From Welwitschia mirabilis (lineage: Eukaryota > Gnetophyta > Gnetopsida > Welwitschiales): 64,000 nucleotides of DNA. The notes under the pieces are model-generated. The model was not told the origin of the DNA. It was given only the letters and a program-made list of their open reading frames with translations, and ran no database searches. Of this stretch, positions 1-11,892 are shown piece after piece. Each line of letters opens with the position of its first letter. The first letter of the stretch is position 1. The stretch is from assembly GCA_051453625.1 (NCBI GenBank), contig JBOZIK010000001.1, positions 76,708,250 to 76,772,249 on the forward strand, in the 5' to 3' direction. A program made the translations under genes and the position numbers.

Positions 1-805
1 AAATAGAGAGTTATTTGACACCTACAAGCATCCCCTTAGAAGGGTTCTTAGATTTAAGATTTTTTTTAAGATCCATGAGGTGCTATGTTTAATTTGATAG
101 TGCCAGATATAACTACCTTGGAACTAGTATTTGTGGTACCATTTCACCCAGAGGATTTCCTTTCTGAGAGCTAGGTCCCATAATTGAGAGCAAATGAGCA
201 CTTTATTCATTTGAATTAGGTTTGTTAGGCCTAAACCCCTTGCTTTCTTAGACTTTACTAGCTTTTGCTAGGTTATAGGGGCTTTTTTCGATTGATTTAG
301 GTTACCTGTCCATAGAAATCTTCTACAAAGGGAGTTGATTTCGTGGATTACCTTGTTTGAAAGAATGAAAATCCTGCACCAAAAAGAGGCTAAGGACTAA
401 AGGACTACTTTAATCAGTGTACATCTACCAGCGTAGGACAAAAATTTTGACATCTAGGATGTGATTTTCCTTGTAACCCTAAGTATGAAAGGGAGGCAAT
501 CTGATATGTAGAGCTTTTTAGAGTTTATGGGGACACTAAGGTATTCTACTGGTAATGTTCCCTCCGCAAATCCCTGAATTTGCAGGAATATTTCCTTTTG
601 ACACTGTGGAATTCCTCCAAAGAATGCTTTACTTTTAGGGAGATTTACCTCCAACCCTAAAACTTCCTTAAAGTGATCGATAACTGCTTTCATCATTCTT
701 AGGGAGTTGTCCTCTGCTTTGCAAAACAAGAAAAGATCATTGGTGTAACATAGATGAGTAATTCCAAGTCTTTGGCATTTTTGGTGAGAACGGAACCTAG
801 GATCT
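1..805 (-). pseudogene. LINE (non-LTR retrotransposon) reverse transcriptase fragment
   Basis: The minus strand encodes the C-terminal half of a plant LINE reverse transcriptase. From about 800 down to 454 it reads through the palm region: ITHLCYTNDLFLFCKAEDNS corresponds to the usual ITHLCFADDLLLF block, followed by GLEVNLPKSKAFFGG and LPVEYLSVPINSKKL, both typical of plant LINEs. The catalytic block at 736-747 reads YTND instead of YADD (two G-to-A changes), so it is dead. Downstream on the minus strand (about 330 to 100) the post-RT region follows, with FLWTGNLNQSKKAPIT, GLGLTNLIQMNKVL and QLWDLALRKEILWVKW, broken by a TAG where Trp is expected. The endonuclease and RNase H are not in the window. 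The edge with the copia element at about 805 is sharp. The open frame continues to 846, but that last part is antisense to copia and is chance. Confidence 0.85.
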
Positions 806-806
806 A

Positions 807-3010
807 GATAGTGATTGTGCAAGATACATGATAGGTAATAGGTCAAACTTCATCAAGTTCAGTGAATATGATGGAGACAATAGCAAAGCCCGAATTGAAG
901 GCATACGAAGCATTGGTGGAGATAATTTACCTAATATAAATAATGCTGTTTTATTTGTAAATGGTCTTAAGCATAATTTATTAATTATTGATCAAATATG
1001 TGATGAATGACATAAAGTTCTCTTTGATGCTAACAAATGTATTGTAAAACATGATGAAATTAGTCAAATTCTTCTAGAATCAATAAGAGAAGAAAATTTG
1101 TATTGTGTCAATTAATAAAATAAACCTATTTGTCTAGTAGCACAGATTCAAGAAGATGTCCTATGGCATTAACAATTAGGTCACATAAGTATTGAAAACC
1201 TAGAGAAAATTTATCATGCTGAGCTTGTTAGAGGTTCACCAAGATTATCCTTCACTCATCATGGTTTATGTCATGCTTGCTAAAAGGGAAAACAAATAAG
1301 GATATCTTATAAAGGAAAGAGTAACATCAATACAAACAAGCTATTGGATCTATTTCACATGGATATTATAGGTCTAATTTAGACTACCAGCCTATTACAT
1401 AAATGTGATGACTACTTCAAATTCTCTTAAATAGGGTTTTTACATATAAAATTTGATGCCTATGGACTTTTTATAAAAATATGCAAGAAGCTATAAAGAA
1501 AAAAGGGCTATTTCATTAAGAAAATTTGAAGTGATTATGATAGGGAATTTGAGAAGGAGAAATATGTGTATTACTATAATAGTAATGGGATTGATCATGA
1601 ATTCTTAGCCCTAAAAAGACCTCAATAGAATGGGGTAGCTAAGAGGAAAAATCGTACTTTGTTAGACATGACAAGAGTAATGTTAAATGACCAAGATATT
1701 CCAAAGATATTTTGGATGGAGGCAGTAAACACAACTCATTATATTACTAACAAAATTAAAAAAACCCAACATATCTTACTTTAAAACCTTTGGTAGAAAA
1801 TGCTTTATTTTAAGAGACAGAAAGGATCTAGCTAAATTTGACTCTAAATTAGATGAAGGAATAGGGTACTCTTCAATAAGAAGATCTTATAGAGTACATA
1901 ATAAATGTATCCTACATATATAGGAATTGGTTAATGTAAGGATTCATGTTGTTCTTGATATAAAAAGAAATTATAAGGATAGTATAGACCTTGTTCCATT
2001 AAGTAGATCTAAAAGATAGTACAAAAAGTGAAAGAACTCAAAGATCATCTTTTAGATTAAGTCTTTGAAAATGTTAAATAAGGAATCATAACAATAAACT
2101 CTCTCAAGAACTTTAGTGTACATGTTTCATTTTTATCATGAGTTGAACCAAAAACTTTTGATAAAGAAAAATTAGATTTGTATTGGATGATTGGAATACA
2201 AGAAGAATTAGAATACTTTTCTCATAATCAGGTATGCACTTTTGTACCAAAACCTACTAGAAAGAACACCATTAGAATAAAGTGAATTTTTAGAAATAAA
2301 GAAAATGAAGAAAATATTATTGTCAAAAATAAGGCTATATTGGTTGCTTAAGGATATTCTTTAATTAAAGGATTTAATTATGGGAATACTTTTTCTCATG
2401 TTACTAGACTTGAGTCTATTAGAATGTTTCTTGCATTTACCTACTTCAAAAAAATTAAGGCCTTTCAAATGGATGTAAAGAATACCTTTTTAAATAAACG
2501 CATTGAATAAGAAGTTTTATGTAATATCCACAAGGATTTGTTGATCCTCATTTCCTAGATCATGTATATAAGTTGAACAAAGCATTATATATGCTGAAGC
2601 AAGCTCAATGGCATGGTATAATAAAACGTAATGCTTCATCTCCTTATCAACTACAAAAGATAAATATATTATTGTAAGGACCTATTGCACTCAAACTCTA
2701 TAGATGAAAGAAACACTTAAAAACAATGTAGTAAAGATAATCAAAGTTCCTATACTATGTGATAATTCTAGTATGATTCAAATTACTCACAATCTTTCTC
2801 AACATAATCACACCAAGCATACTGATCTTAGGTATTACTTTATTATATATCTAGTAGAAAAAAAATTAATATCCTTAGAATATGTTTCCCCTTAAGATCA
2901 ATTAGCTAATAGTTTTATAAAGCATTTATCATCTAATTGTTTTGCAGCTTTATGCTACTTTTTAAATATCCTTTTAAACAAAGAACTAAAAGCCTCAAAA
3001 TCAATTAAAT
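807..3010 (+). pseudogene. C1 copia pol remnant (protease, integrase, RT, RNase H pieces)
   Basis: Domains follow copia order. The protease start reads DSDCARYMIGN, then the pre-integrase stretch FVNGLKHNLLIIDQICDE (828-1010), the GAG pre-integrase block around 1160-1300, and integrase with PQQNGVAK-type sequence near 1620. The RT N-terminal part follows (QMDVKNTFLN near 2470; QMDVKNAFLN in C2). The RT YMDD region is absent, deleted between what would be C2 19648 and 20328. RNase H resumes at about 2629 and ends near 3010 (CDNSSMIQITHNLSQHNHTK, then a block like the C2 TKPLSSDCF). Many stops and frameshifts are present, several shared with C2. It cannot encode a working polyprotein. Confidence 0.85.
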
Positions 3011-3494
3011 ATTAGAGTTTATCCCTCAAGTTTGTATTTATTATTACATCTAAACAAACCATAGTCAACCTGATGTTTCCAATGTGTTGACCAATTTTAA
3101 TTCAATTTTCTATTTAAAATCTATTATACTTTTTGCTTGACCACCCTCTTTATTTAGATTGAACTATTTTGATTTGTTTTTATTAAAACTCTTCCATTCT
3201 ATTTAATCAATTGCTCTTCTTTTTAGGTTAACTTTATGTTTAACTCGATTTACTTTTAAATGGGTAAAACATGCATTTGCCATTTAGTTAATTACTAATG
3301 TTGTAAAAAGTGTTTTTTTCGACATCCATTACATCAACCACACTTCACTTTTAATTGAATGCATCTAGGATAGGTACACCACATGTTTTTAAATCCTCCA
3401 TATTATCTTTTTATATTTTGTCTTTTCCTCATATTCATATTTTTTGACTTCCATCAATTTTTCCTCTTCAAAAACCTTTCTCACAACCCTATTG

Positions 3495-4490
3495 ATGGAA
3501 TTCCAACAACTAGGATAAGGCTCTAAAAAATGTAAAAAGGAGGCAAAAAATAAACCCTTAAGCTATGTATTTTCCAAAATGAGTTTTTAATCCATTGAGA
3601 ATTTTTAGCAACATTTTGAGTTAGTCTTATTGCTATGGAGTGAACTTGTGAACATGTACAATTTCACAGTCTCTGTGAAGTTCAAAGATTATTAGAGGAG
3701 GTAAATTAGGATTATTTCCTCTATGTATATGGAATTTTCTACTTCTTGGTTAGACAACTACTTTATGCAAATGAAAATTTTGATTCTGTCACCTCTACTT
3801 TATCCACTTCTGTTTTTAACTAAGAAATGAAAGTAGTAGTAGATCTAATTTCATCTCTTAGTGGTCTATCTCAGGGAAATTTGGAAGACTATTAGCCTTT
3901 GGTAAAATATTTTGAAGAAATGTAGACAACCACCTAACTTCCCTATGGCAACTTTATCTCCTAGAAGAAGACCCTCAAGGCCTCCCATCTTTTACCTAGG
4001 TTCCACCTTCTTCATCTAACTCTTTCCTATAATGTTTTACATGTAGTTGGTCATCATGACGAGCTCTCCAACTTCATGATTTTCTACTTTGCTTCTTGTA
4101 TTATCATAGAGATCTTAATGCTCTAGGCATTATTCTTTCTTATATGGTTTATGAACTTTATCCTTATAAGGAACATTCACTTTCATATCCCTTTCTAATT
4201 ACTTGCATTTGTCAACACTTTGACATTCCTCATATCTCTCATTAAGAAGCTTTTAAACTAATGGGTACCATTAACAGAGTCACCCTCTCTCGCATGCATC
4301 TCTTTGATGATCCTACTCCATTTTCCAATCCTAAATTAAAAGAATCTCATGCTCCTGAAATTCTTCATCTTCTGTACAAGTTGAATTTACACATGACACC
4401 CATCAAGGAGGCTCTTGTTGTCAGTGGTACTCTAGTTGTAAATACCTCAAAAAATGATGATGCACACTCTTAGAAGACTCTTCTAATTCT
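3495..4490 (+). pseudogene. C1 env-like / plant transposon-protein ORF, degenerate
   Basis: A decayed ORF lies between pol and the polypurine tract. An ATG at 3495 opens MEFQQLG, and coding continues across frames. The best-preserved block is about 3990-4485; its last 70 codons are open (4261-4473, from MGTINRVTLSRMHLF). The second half resembles the domain annotated in plants as 'putative plant transposon protein', found in env-like ORFs of Athila and SIRE-type retroelements: a hydrophobic block (VVGHHDELSN, then FYFASCIIIEI), a basic LPY/ITCICQ-like block, then MGTI...L.RMHLFD. The same ORF, with some of the same stops, is in C2 at 21197-22190. Its function is unknown; 'env-like' reflects position only. 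Confidence 0.6.
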
Positions 4491-4535
4491 GATTAGCTCT
4501 CTTTCTCTTTTTCTTCTCTTCCTATGCTTAATTTT

Positions 4536-4550
4536 GGAAAAAAGGGGGAG
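4536..4550 (+). other. C1 polypurine tract
   Basis: A purine-only run, ggaaaaaagggggag, sits directly before the 3' LTR and after the env-like ORF. That is the expected position and composition of the plus-strand primer of an LTR retrotransposon. C2 has the more A-rich equivalent at 22237-22256. Confidence 0.8.
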
Positions 4551-5891
4551 TCTTCATATGAAAATTTTATCTACATTTAGATATAAATGTGTCAATTATT
4601 ATATGTCTAGTCCAACTATTATTCAAATATGCTTATAACTCTAGTCTAATGGTATTAAAATATTTTTGTCCAAATAGTTTTATAAATCTGATCTTAATAT
4701 TATCCAAATACTTTTGTAATATAATTAGTGCTTAATTTCATGCAAATTAACATGATTCGGTGACTATCTTACATTAAACTATTTTTGTACTTATTATTTC
4801 TAATTTGAAATAGATTAAGTTAGAGCCTTTCTCTCTTATAATACTTATTTTCTATGTTAGTTTTTTTTCTCTAATCAATGATGAAGGGGACGTTTGTTTG
4901 AGATATTTATCTTTGATTGAATTCGAGATCATAATGTGTTTTAGAGTTTTTCTGATATTTAACTTATTTCATAGCTAGTTTGTCATAAGGATAACAAATT
5001 ATAATTCTTGAAAAACTGCAATACAAATGGGTGATTAAATTGTCACTAAGGCCAACCAAATCAGATGAGAAAAGATAGTCAATTTCTAAAGGGATATTCT
5101 ATCTATTTCATGAGGGTGACTAGGTTTGATTTAGAATATACCCCTTCTATGAATGACTGAAATTTTCCAAGAGGACAGCCTAGTTAAATTCATAATCTGC
5201 ACCTTATGAGGGTGATTAAGACTTCTCATGAGAATGAACAAAGTGAAATCTGATGCGACAGACTCTCTAACTTATGAGGGTAACAGAAAAATATTTAAGA
5301 TTGACTGATATCATACTTTTGTTAATTATTAGAGCTGCTCATGCTCCTCAAGGTATCATGAAAATAAAGATCTACATTGACTCTTTTGAATGGTTATTTT
5401 TCAATCTTTATTATATAAAGGCATTTTACAAAAGATTTAATCTTTGATCGATCTCTAAAAAATAGTCTATGATTGACAAGAGATACTTTTAGAATAGATT
5501 GCATTATTCACCTTCTACTGTAATACCCGTGTAATCTACTTAAGAATCTATTTTGATCCAACTATATAGAGTTGACCATTGTACTATACTCTTAAAGCAT
5601 ATTAGTGCATTTGTGCACATTACAAATACCCTTTTTATTTGTGGTTATGAATGAATCCTAAAATCCATTGTCTATTTTAATAGTTTATTGATAAGCCTAA
5701 AAACCATTGATGGAGGTTAATTTATTCTAGCTTAAGACACAATGTATGGAAGCTAAAGGGTGATGACTCACCATCATTACAATCTTGAGTATTTTTAGTA
5801 TGTAATTAATTTTTTTAGATTCAAGTAGTTCATTCTAATTGATTTTTAAATTTATCCTAATCACCCCCCTATAGGGTTGATCTTATTATCA
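4551..5891 (+). repeat. C1 3' LTR
   Basis: This stretch aligns along its length with 22257-23620, the 3' LTR of C2, and its last 250 bp or so with the 5' LTR remnant at 15850-16103. It ends ...ttattatca at 5891, matching ...ctattatca before the PBS of C2. The left edge is uncertain by a few bases (4551 to 4559), because the first TG after the polypurine tract is at 4559. It contains the LTR TATA box at 5412-5420. Confidence 0.8.
5412..5420 (+). promoter_or_regulatory. TATA box of C1 3' LTR
   Basis: TATATAAAG lies about 860 bp into the LTR and is conserved at the matching place in C2 (23149-23157). It is the probable core promoter separating U3 from R. Activity cannot be judged from sequence. 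Confidence 0.6.
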
Positions 5892-5892
5892 A

Positions 5893-6706
5893 TATGCTTA
5901 AGGGAATGTTTGATTAATCATTGACTTTTTAATAAATTAATATAACTACTTTATTAAGTATTTTAATGCTTAATATATCAAATGCATATTAGAGGTGTCG
6001 TATTATGATTATCTATCTATTAATGATACCTTATTAAGAAATCGTAATATTATCCTTATTCACATTTAATAATATCATATAAATGTCTAGTGATTTTCAT
6101 TAACTTCCATTTTCTCTTAGCACTTAGGTTCATGGAATGTGATAGGATTTCCTTCTCAGAATTGTGATTCATTATTATATGGCTATACTTACTTTGATCA
6201 CTTATTTTCGTCATTATTCACTACCTTAAAATCCTTACCCTCATTATCTGATATAAAACTTTGGAAAAATAGTGTATTATAACTTATCTTAATTATGTAT
6301 ACATTAGTCTTTTATATGGATAAATTTTAATATGATTAATATTCCTTTGTTTTTCATATTTTTGCATAAAGTTTTCTTATTTTTTCAAAGATATGGATCT
6401 CAATGAGATAATTTAATTAATACTTCTTAATAGTTTTTCCATTTATTTATCTTTCCTTGCATCTTTGGTTTAATTTGATTCATCATAAAAGTCATATTAT
6501 ATTTAAATTAAAAATTATCTTCAAGGAATAACACAATCATTATATTATCTTTTATTGTATAATTTAAATGAACTAATATGGAATATGTGGTGAATCCTAT
6601 TTCAAGGATTGGAAAAAAGGAAGGGTTAACACTATCTAGAAGTAAGGATACTATACTTTCTTGATTCTAAGAATTCTCATTCTTCTTAATCTAAATAAAT
6701 AACTAG
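5893..6706 (+). repeat. Repeat R1, copy 1 (probable LTR fragment)
   Basis: The sequence after the C1 LTR (cttaagggaa, then TGTTTGATTAATCATTGAC) recurs after the C2 LTR (23622-24474) and, more diverged, at 26990-27555. A short purine stretch directly before a TG start looks like a polypurine tract plus LTR start, so R1 is probably the LTR of another retrotransposon family. No coding sequence is seen in it. Homology with copy 2 stops near 6706. Confidence 0.6.
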
Positions 6707-9700
6707 TCATCTATATGGAATATTTAATGTGATTGCTTTTAGTAATAATACTTGTTATATTTATCTTGAGCTTCTTCTAAACATTCTTAATGAGTTCTTT
6801 AATTTTCTTAATCTTCATTTTGAGTTATTTATTTCATTAATTAATATTATTTAAGTGATGGATGTGGAAAAATTCCTTTTATACATTACTCTAAAAGGAA
6901 AACAACAAATTAATTATTGATATTTCTAATTATATGAATATTATACTAGATGTAGGTAATATGTGTATAAACTAAGTTAACTACTACATAACTTCTTGAA
7001 AAATATTTTAAGGATTTGGTTGATTCATTTAGTTTATATGTCAATCANNNNNNNNNNNNNNNNNNNNNNNNNNNNNNNNNNNNNNNNNNNNNNNNNNNNN
7101 NNNNNNNNNNNNNNNNNNNNNNNNNNNNNNNNNNNNNNNNNNNNNNNTTGTTTTATATTAAGGAATGTTTAGTTCTATACATATTTGAGGCTTTTATGAC
7201 CCATCCTTAGATAAAACATTTCTTCTAAGAGGTGATTCCTCTAAATTTTTAAGGCACGACTAACTATTCATAGCTCCAATTCATGTACTAGATAATTTTT
7301 TTCATGTGTATTAAGTTTTCTAGATTGATAAGTGATTATCTATTTGTCTTATTTCAAAGTTGATCCTATTCCTTTTTCACAATTATTTATCATAATAGTG
7401 ATCTTCTTGTTCATTTTTAGAACTTTTAAAATAGGTGTTTTAATGAATAAGAATTTGATTTTAAGAAAAACATCCCTTGCATAAGTAGATTTCTTTAAAA
7501 CACATCTTATGTTTTAGGTATAATATTTCATTATTATAATATTTTAACTTGGTTGATGGCTAGAAAGAAATTTTACTAGTCACTTGCATTCACAACCTTC
7601 CACCCCTCTTTGTATTTCTAATTTCCTATATCAAAATGCTAAACTTATAATACTATAAGTAATCTATTTACATTACAATTAGATTAAATATATTCTTTTT
7701 CAATAAAGGAATATCAAAAATACTAATATAGGAATTTTAAGGCATATTAATGATAAAATACACATAGATTAATCCTAACTAATATCATTCCTAGCTTTTA
7801 AATCTTCATTTAAGACTCTTAAATGTTGTGATGATTACCTTGATTCTATTAATATTTATGTATGCTCTAAATAACTTTGTCATCCCTTAACTTTCATTTT
7901 TTTTAATTTCTTCATGTTTATCAACGTTATGATAAGCTCCCATACTTCACTCTGTTTGATGATAAACATCTAGATATTACATTGTGCTTGAGTTTTCTAG
8001 ATGAGTTCTTCCTTTTTGATAAGAAGGACACTACATCTAGCAATGTGCTTATCTAAAACTATTTCTTTTAATTGTTGCTATCATGATAACTTCAATAGTA
8101 TATCGTGTGATAAGGTTATTACTGTTGCAAATGTCTATTAGTTTATGTATTTTAGGATGATAAAAACTCATGATAGATTATCTTACTTTAACAATTCTTG
8201 TCAATAATCTATCTAAGTTTAATAATATAACTTATATCATGAGAAATTTTCATCATCAACAGAAATATCTTTTATCAATACATTCATATTTTCAATCCAT
8301 TCTTCTACTTTAGAAAATGGGATATCCTATCTTATTAATTGGACTTCAATCTAATAGAATTGACCTAAGTCTAACTGTAGAGGTTTGTTCTACTAAATGC
8401 TATGTCAAAGAATTAGTATTCAAAAATGTATTACCAATTTATTTTTAACAAATATGTGTAATGTGTATGTGGTTTCTACTCCTCATACATGCATGCATAA
8501 TGTTAAAAACGTGTCATAATATCTAAAACTTTATGAATTACTAATTTTTCATCAAATACTAATTCATGCTTTCCATGTTTAAGAACTTACATGTAGTTAA
8601 TCAAAGTCCCTTAAATGCCTTAGTTTAATAAGTTTTACAAATCAAAAGTTTCACACCATCCTTGATTCTATCCTTATATTAACGATTGGGAACTAATGCA
8701 GGGAATTGATACTAGCATTTTTATAACATTCATCAAAATTAAAACCATTATTTTTCTTTATTTTTATGGCTTTAAGATTTATTTAAAATAGATTAAGAAG
8801 AGGCCTCTCATTCTATAATATTTAAGGAATGTCATGATAGACATACCCAAGGAAAAAGAATTCATCTCTGATGAAAATTAAAAGGATTTTGGTCTCTTTA
8901 AAGAAAGGAAAATAATATAAAAATGAAAATCGATAAAAAATGCAATACAAATTATGGGAGGATCATCATTTCAAGGAGATAAATCAAAATATATAATGAA
9001 TTAATGGGATACAAGCCAATTTTGTATCTCCTAATGTTATAGTAGTAATGTCAATGCTACTCAGAGATTTAAAGGCAATTACAGTGTGGATGTTTGTTAT
9101 CATTGAAAATGAGAATGAGTGAGAAAGAGAAAGAGAAAATGATAATAAGAAAGAATAAACAAAGTAAATAGAATGTATTTTCCTCTTTAATTTCTAATAA
9201 GATGTTTTTTATTTCACATCATATTATGTTATCACACATCACATGGTTCTATGATGCCATGTCATGTCATGCCATTCTGAATGACACCACCTTTGGATTG
9301 TTAACTATTAAAATAATCATGTTATAAGGCATGGTATAAGATGTTTACAAGATATAGTAGAAAATAATCATGTCGTGTTGAATGATTTCTTTCTTGATGG
9401 ATGTTTATTATCTTCATCAAAAGCACTTAGATATGGATACATTATTAAAATATTTCTAAAAAATGTAAAAAATTAAATTTTAGAATGATCCTTATCATTT
9501 TATGTATTACTTCTTATTATTACAAGTTGCAACCTTATATGATAGTGATATGTTTTATAAATGTATTATTGTTGCATATATTTTACTTTTTAGCATTACC
9601 ATGTGCAATGATACTACCACTATAATAAATATCTCATACAATATAACAAATCATTAAGTAACATTAACTAGTTGGTATAAAAAATAATGAACCATTTGAA

Positions 9701-9990
9701 AACAATTTCCTCAATTGGTATTATATATTATTAAAACAATTGTTTCATGAAACACAATTTTCAATTTTCATGATATCGTCGCCACTTACTACTTCAACAT
9801 TAGGACTTGGTTTCTTTAATTACTTTATTATTAAAGCACTATATAGATTTATGTAAAACAAAATTATGATTAACATTTTATCAACTAAAAACAAAAATGA
9901 TTTATCTTCTAAAAGGACTCTTATTTCAATAACAAAAAGCTAATTAGTTAAAAAACTTATTTAAATGGTTTCAGATACCCTCTTGCTAAT
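6707..9990. other. AT-rich DNA without recognised genes (contains gap)
   Basis: Both strands were read. No open frame of coding character, tRNA or LTR boundary was recognised. A 100-base run of N at 7048-7147 is an assembly gap; the open frame across it (7016-7210) is an artefact. A short GA-rich run is at about 9107-9160. This is probably very old transposon debris. Confidence 0.6.
7048..7147. other. Assembly gap (100 N)
   Basis: Exactly 100 N, the usual placeholder for a gap of unknown size. Confidence 0.98.
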
Positions 9991-10071
9991 TTGTTGCTAG
10001 ACTTATGTTGGTTTGCATGGCTCAAGTGTTTGTGTTTACTCCATTTTTATTCTTTTAATGATTCCTTGTAG

Positions 10072-10435
10072 TGTGCCCTCTCTTCTTACAATTGTTATAA
10101 AGTATTAGAGAGTGAGTGGGCTAGTGTTGTGTTGCTATATCATGATGTCCATAAGTCATGCATTCATAAGGGTTCTTTTCTTTTCTTTCATGTAGTACTT
10201 AGTTTTTTCATAGAGTCCCTAAGGGGACTTAGCTTTCAATGGATAGACAATGTACCCTCTCTTCTTATAATTATTCTAAAGTGTTAGGGAGTAAGCAAGT
10301 TCATGTTGTAATTATGGTTGCTATATTATGTTTTCCATAACCCATGCATTCATAAGGGTTCTTTACTTTACCTCTATGTAACAATCAATTTTCTTGTAGG
10401 TTCTCTAAGAGAACTTTAGTTCAAAAGGGTAAAGT
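10072..10435 (+). repeat. Tandem duplication, period about 179 bp
   Basis: Two direct copies abut. The first begins with the ccctctcttctta motif at 10076, the second at 10255. Both carry a gttagggag/attagagag block, a catgcattcataagggttctt block and a 'ctaa.g.gactt' block near the end. The copies are diverged (roughly four bases in five agree by eye). No coding content is seen. Confidence 0.75.
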
Positions 10436-11430
10436 ATGTTTCTTAGCCTTGGTTATAGAGTTACAATGACATCAGTAGTCAATTCTTCCTAACACTCAAT
10501 TGCAAGATGAAAACAATGGTTCATTAAGAAATATTTAAGTAAATCCTTCTTTCTTTTTTACCTTTTCTTTTGTTAAAGGACATTTTCTAGAATCAAAATG
10601 ACATTGATTTTATAAATAATTTAGATGTAAACAAATCAAAGTAATTATTAACATAACACTTTTTAAAAATATTTTTGCTAAATCATGCTCTTAACATTTT
10701 ATTTCTCTATACATGTTCTCTACTTTATCTTGAGAACTACTCATGAGATGAATCCAAACTAGAAAGATGTAAATATTTCAACCTATATGAAGCAAGAACA
10801 TACAAATGGAAAAACAACTTTTTGCAAAAGACATAATCACCATTGTACTTTTTTGAATGACATACGAAAAAAGAAAAAAAGGGAAAAGAAAATAAAAAAC
10901 CATAATGCTTCAACGTCAAAGCTGAATACGACATGGTACTAAACTTGAATATGACTACAAAGGCATAGGACACTACTAAGCTCAAGCTTAATTGGAATAA
11001 AATGTAATTTTCAACATCTAAGCTAAGGCTGTTTACATTCCTTAAGTAAGACTTTCACTTCACATTCCACTAGAATCATTACGACAAAAGCATAACTCAC
11101 TTAGTCAAGTAAACTAATAGCCCTAAAAGCTATTATAAACCTTTTATGAATTAACTTAATCAAATATTAAATTATTTGTTATTATTTTTAAAATAAATAA
11201 TTAATCAAATTATGCATAAGCACTAGATTGCATCTCCATACCTCATACCCAATTGAAACACCAAACTCATGTGACAAAGTACTCATTAACCATAACATCT
11301 TATGAATACCTATGTCGTCATATGGGTTCAAGACCCTTGTTACCAAAAGGACAAGCAAGACAATGCACGAGGATGAACTTTTCATATTTATGTTTTGAAA
11401 TAATTCTTCTAAGTTACCTGCAATTCAAAT
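10436..11430. other. AT-rich spacer, no gene recognised
   Basis: Short open frames here (for example 10737-10985 minus and 11188-11450 on both strands) have low-complexity composition and no recognisable domain. From about 11290 CpG dinucleotides become more frequent, marking the edge of the gene-like island that follows. Confidence 0.5.
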
Positions 11431-11582
11431 TCCTTGATACGGTTTCATAAACCCCAGATCATGTCTTACAAATTTCTTTTCCTGTCGGAATGGTGTTTCA
11501 ACTGCTAAATTCGCTTCTTCATAGAGTTTCGTGATTTAGTACCTCAGGTTGGTCTTAATCTCACAAGAAATGTACACTATCT

Positions 11583-11655
11583 GGGGATGTAGCTCACATG
11601 GTAGAGCGCTCGCTTCGCATGCGAGAGGCACGGGGATCGATACCCTGCATTTCCA
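11583..11655 (+). tRNA. tRNA-Ala (anticodon CGC)
   Basis: A complete 73-nt cloverleaf can be drawn. The acceptor GGGGATG pairs with CATTTCC (two G-U pairs), with discriminator A. The D arm is GCTC...GAGC with a GGTA loop. The anticodon arm is CTCGC-TTCGCAT-GCGAG, anticodon CGC, which reads Ala GCG codons. The T arm is CGGGG...CCCTG with loop ATCGATA. As remembered, plant nuclear tRNA-Ala genes also carry GATCGATAC here, so the non-standard first T-loop base need not be damage. No CCA is encoded, as expected for a nuclear gene, and a T run follows 3 bases downstream. It probably functions. Protein frames across it are spurious. Confidence 0.93.
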
Positions 11656-11658
11656 AAG

Positions 11659-11663
11659 TTTTT
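11659..11663 (+). terminator. RNA polymerase III terminator of tRNA-Ala
   Basis: TTTTT begins four bases after the last tRNA base. A run of at least four T is the standard Pol III stop. Confidence 0.8.
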
Positions 11664-11892
11664 GTCGTTATAGCCGACGTAATTCTATTTCAAATTCCTT
11701 TTCGAATGTTTTGATCCTTTGGAGCAATGTATCTGTGAGCACTAAGTTGCAGATTTGATTATTCACAATTTTAATTTTCACAGGTTTCTACGAAAGCAAG
11801 TGTTGTTACGTTCCTAATATTCGATAGATTACATTACAGTAATAGCCCAGTGGGGATTCTTAACTTCGTCACCCTTCTCTTTTCATGTCCGG

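Larger units (their letters stand above)
807..5891 (+). mobile_element. Ty1/copia element copy C1 (5' truncated)
   Basis: This is a decayed copia element of the same family as C2 at 15850-23620. It begins abruptly at the protease active-site region (DSDCARYM at 807-830), so gag, PBS and 5' LTR are missing. It continues through integrase, RT and RNase H, then a spacer, a degenerate env-like ORF, a polypurine tract and a 3' LTR ending at 5891. Compared with C2 it has lost about 680 bp including the RT active site (junction near 2628) and part of the integrase core near 1385-1425. An extra ORF between pol and the 3' LTR, together with an LTR of about 1.3 kb, points to the SIRE/Maximus lineage; that lineage call is inference. 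Confidence 0.85.

Noticed and set aside
806-846. Extension of the LINE open frame to an ATG at 846
   Set aside because: The DNA from 807 reads as copia protease on the plus strand (DSDCARYM), matching C2. The LINE frame there is open by chance.
7016-7210. Open frame across 100 N
   Set aside because: It exists only because N codons are not stops; the same holds at 41138-41698, 41179-41625 and 62405-62605.
11549-11758. 69-codon protein frame over the tRNA
   Set aside because: It reads straight through the tRNA-Ala cloverleaf and has no homology.
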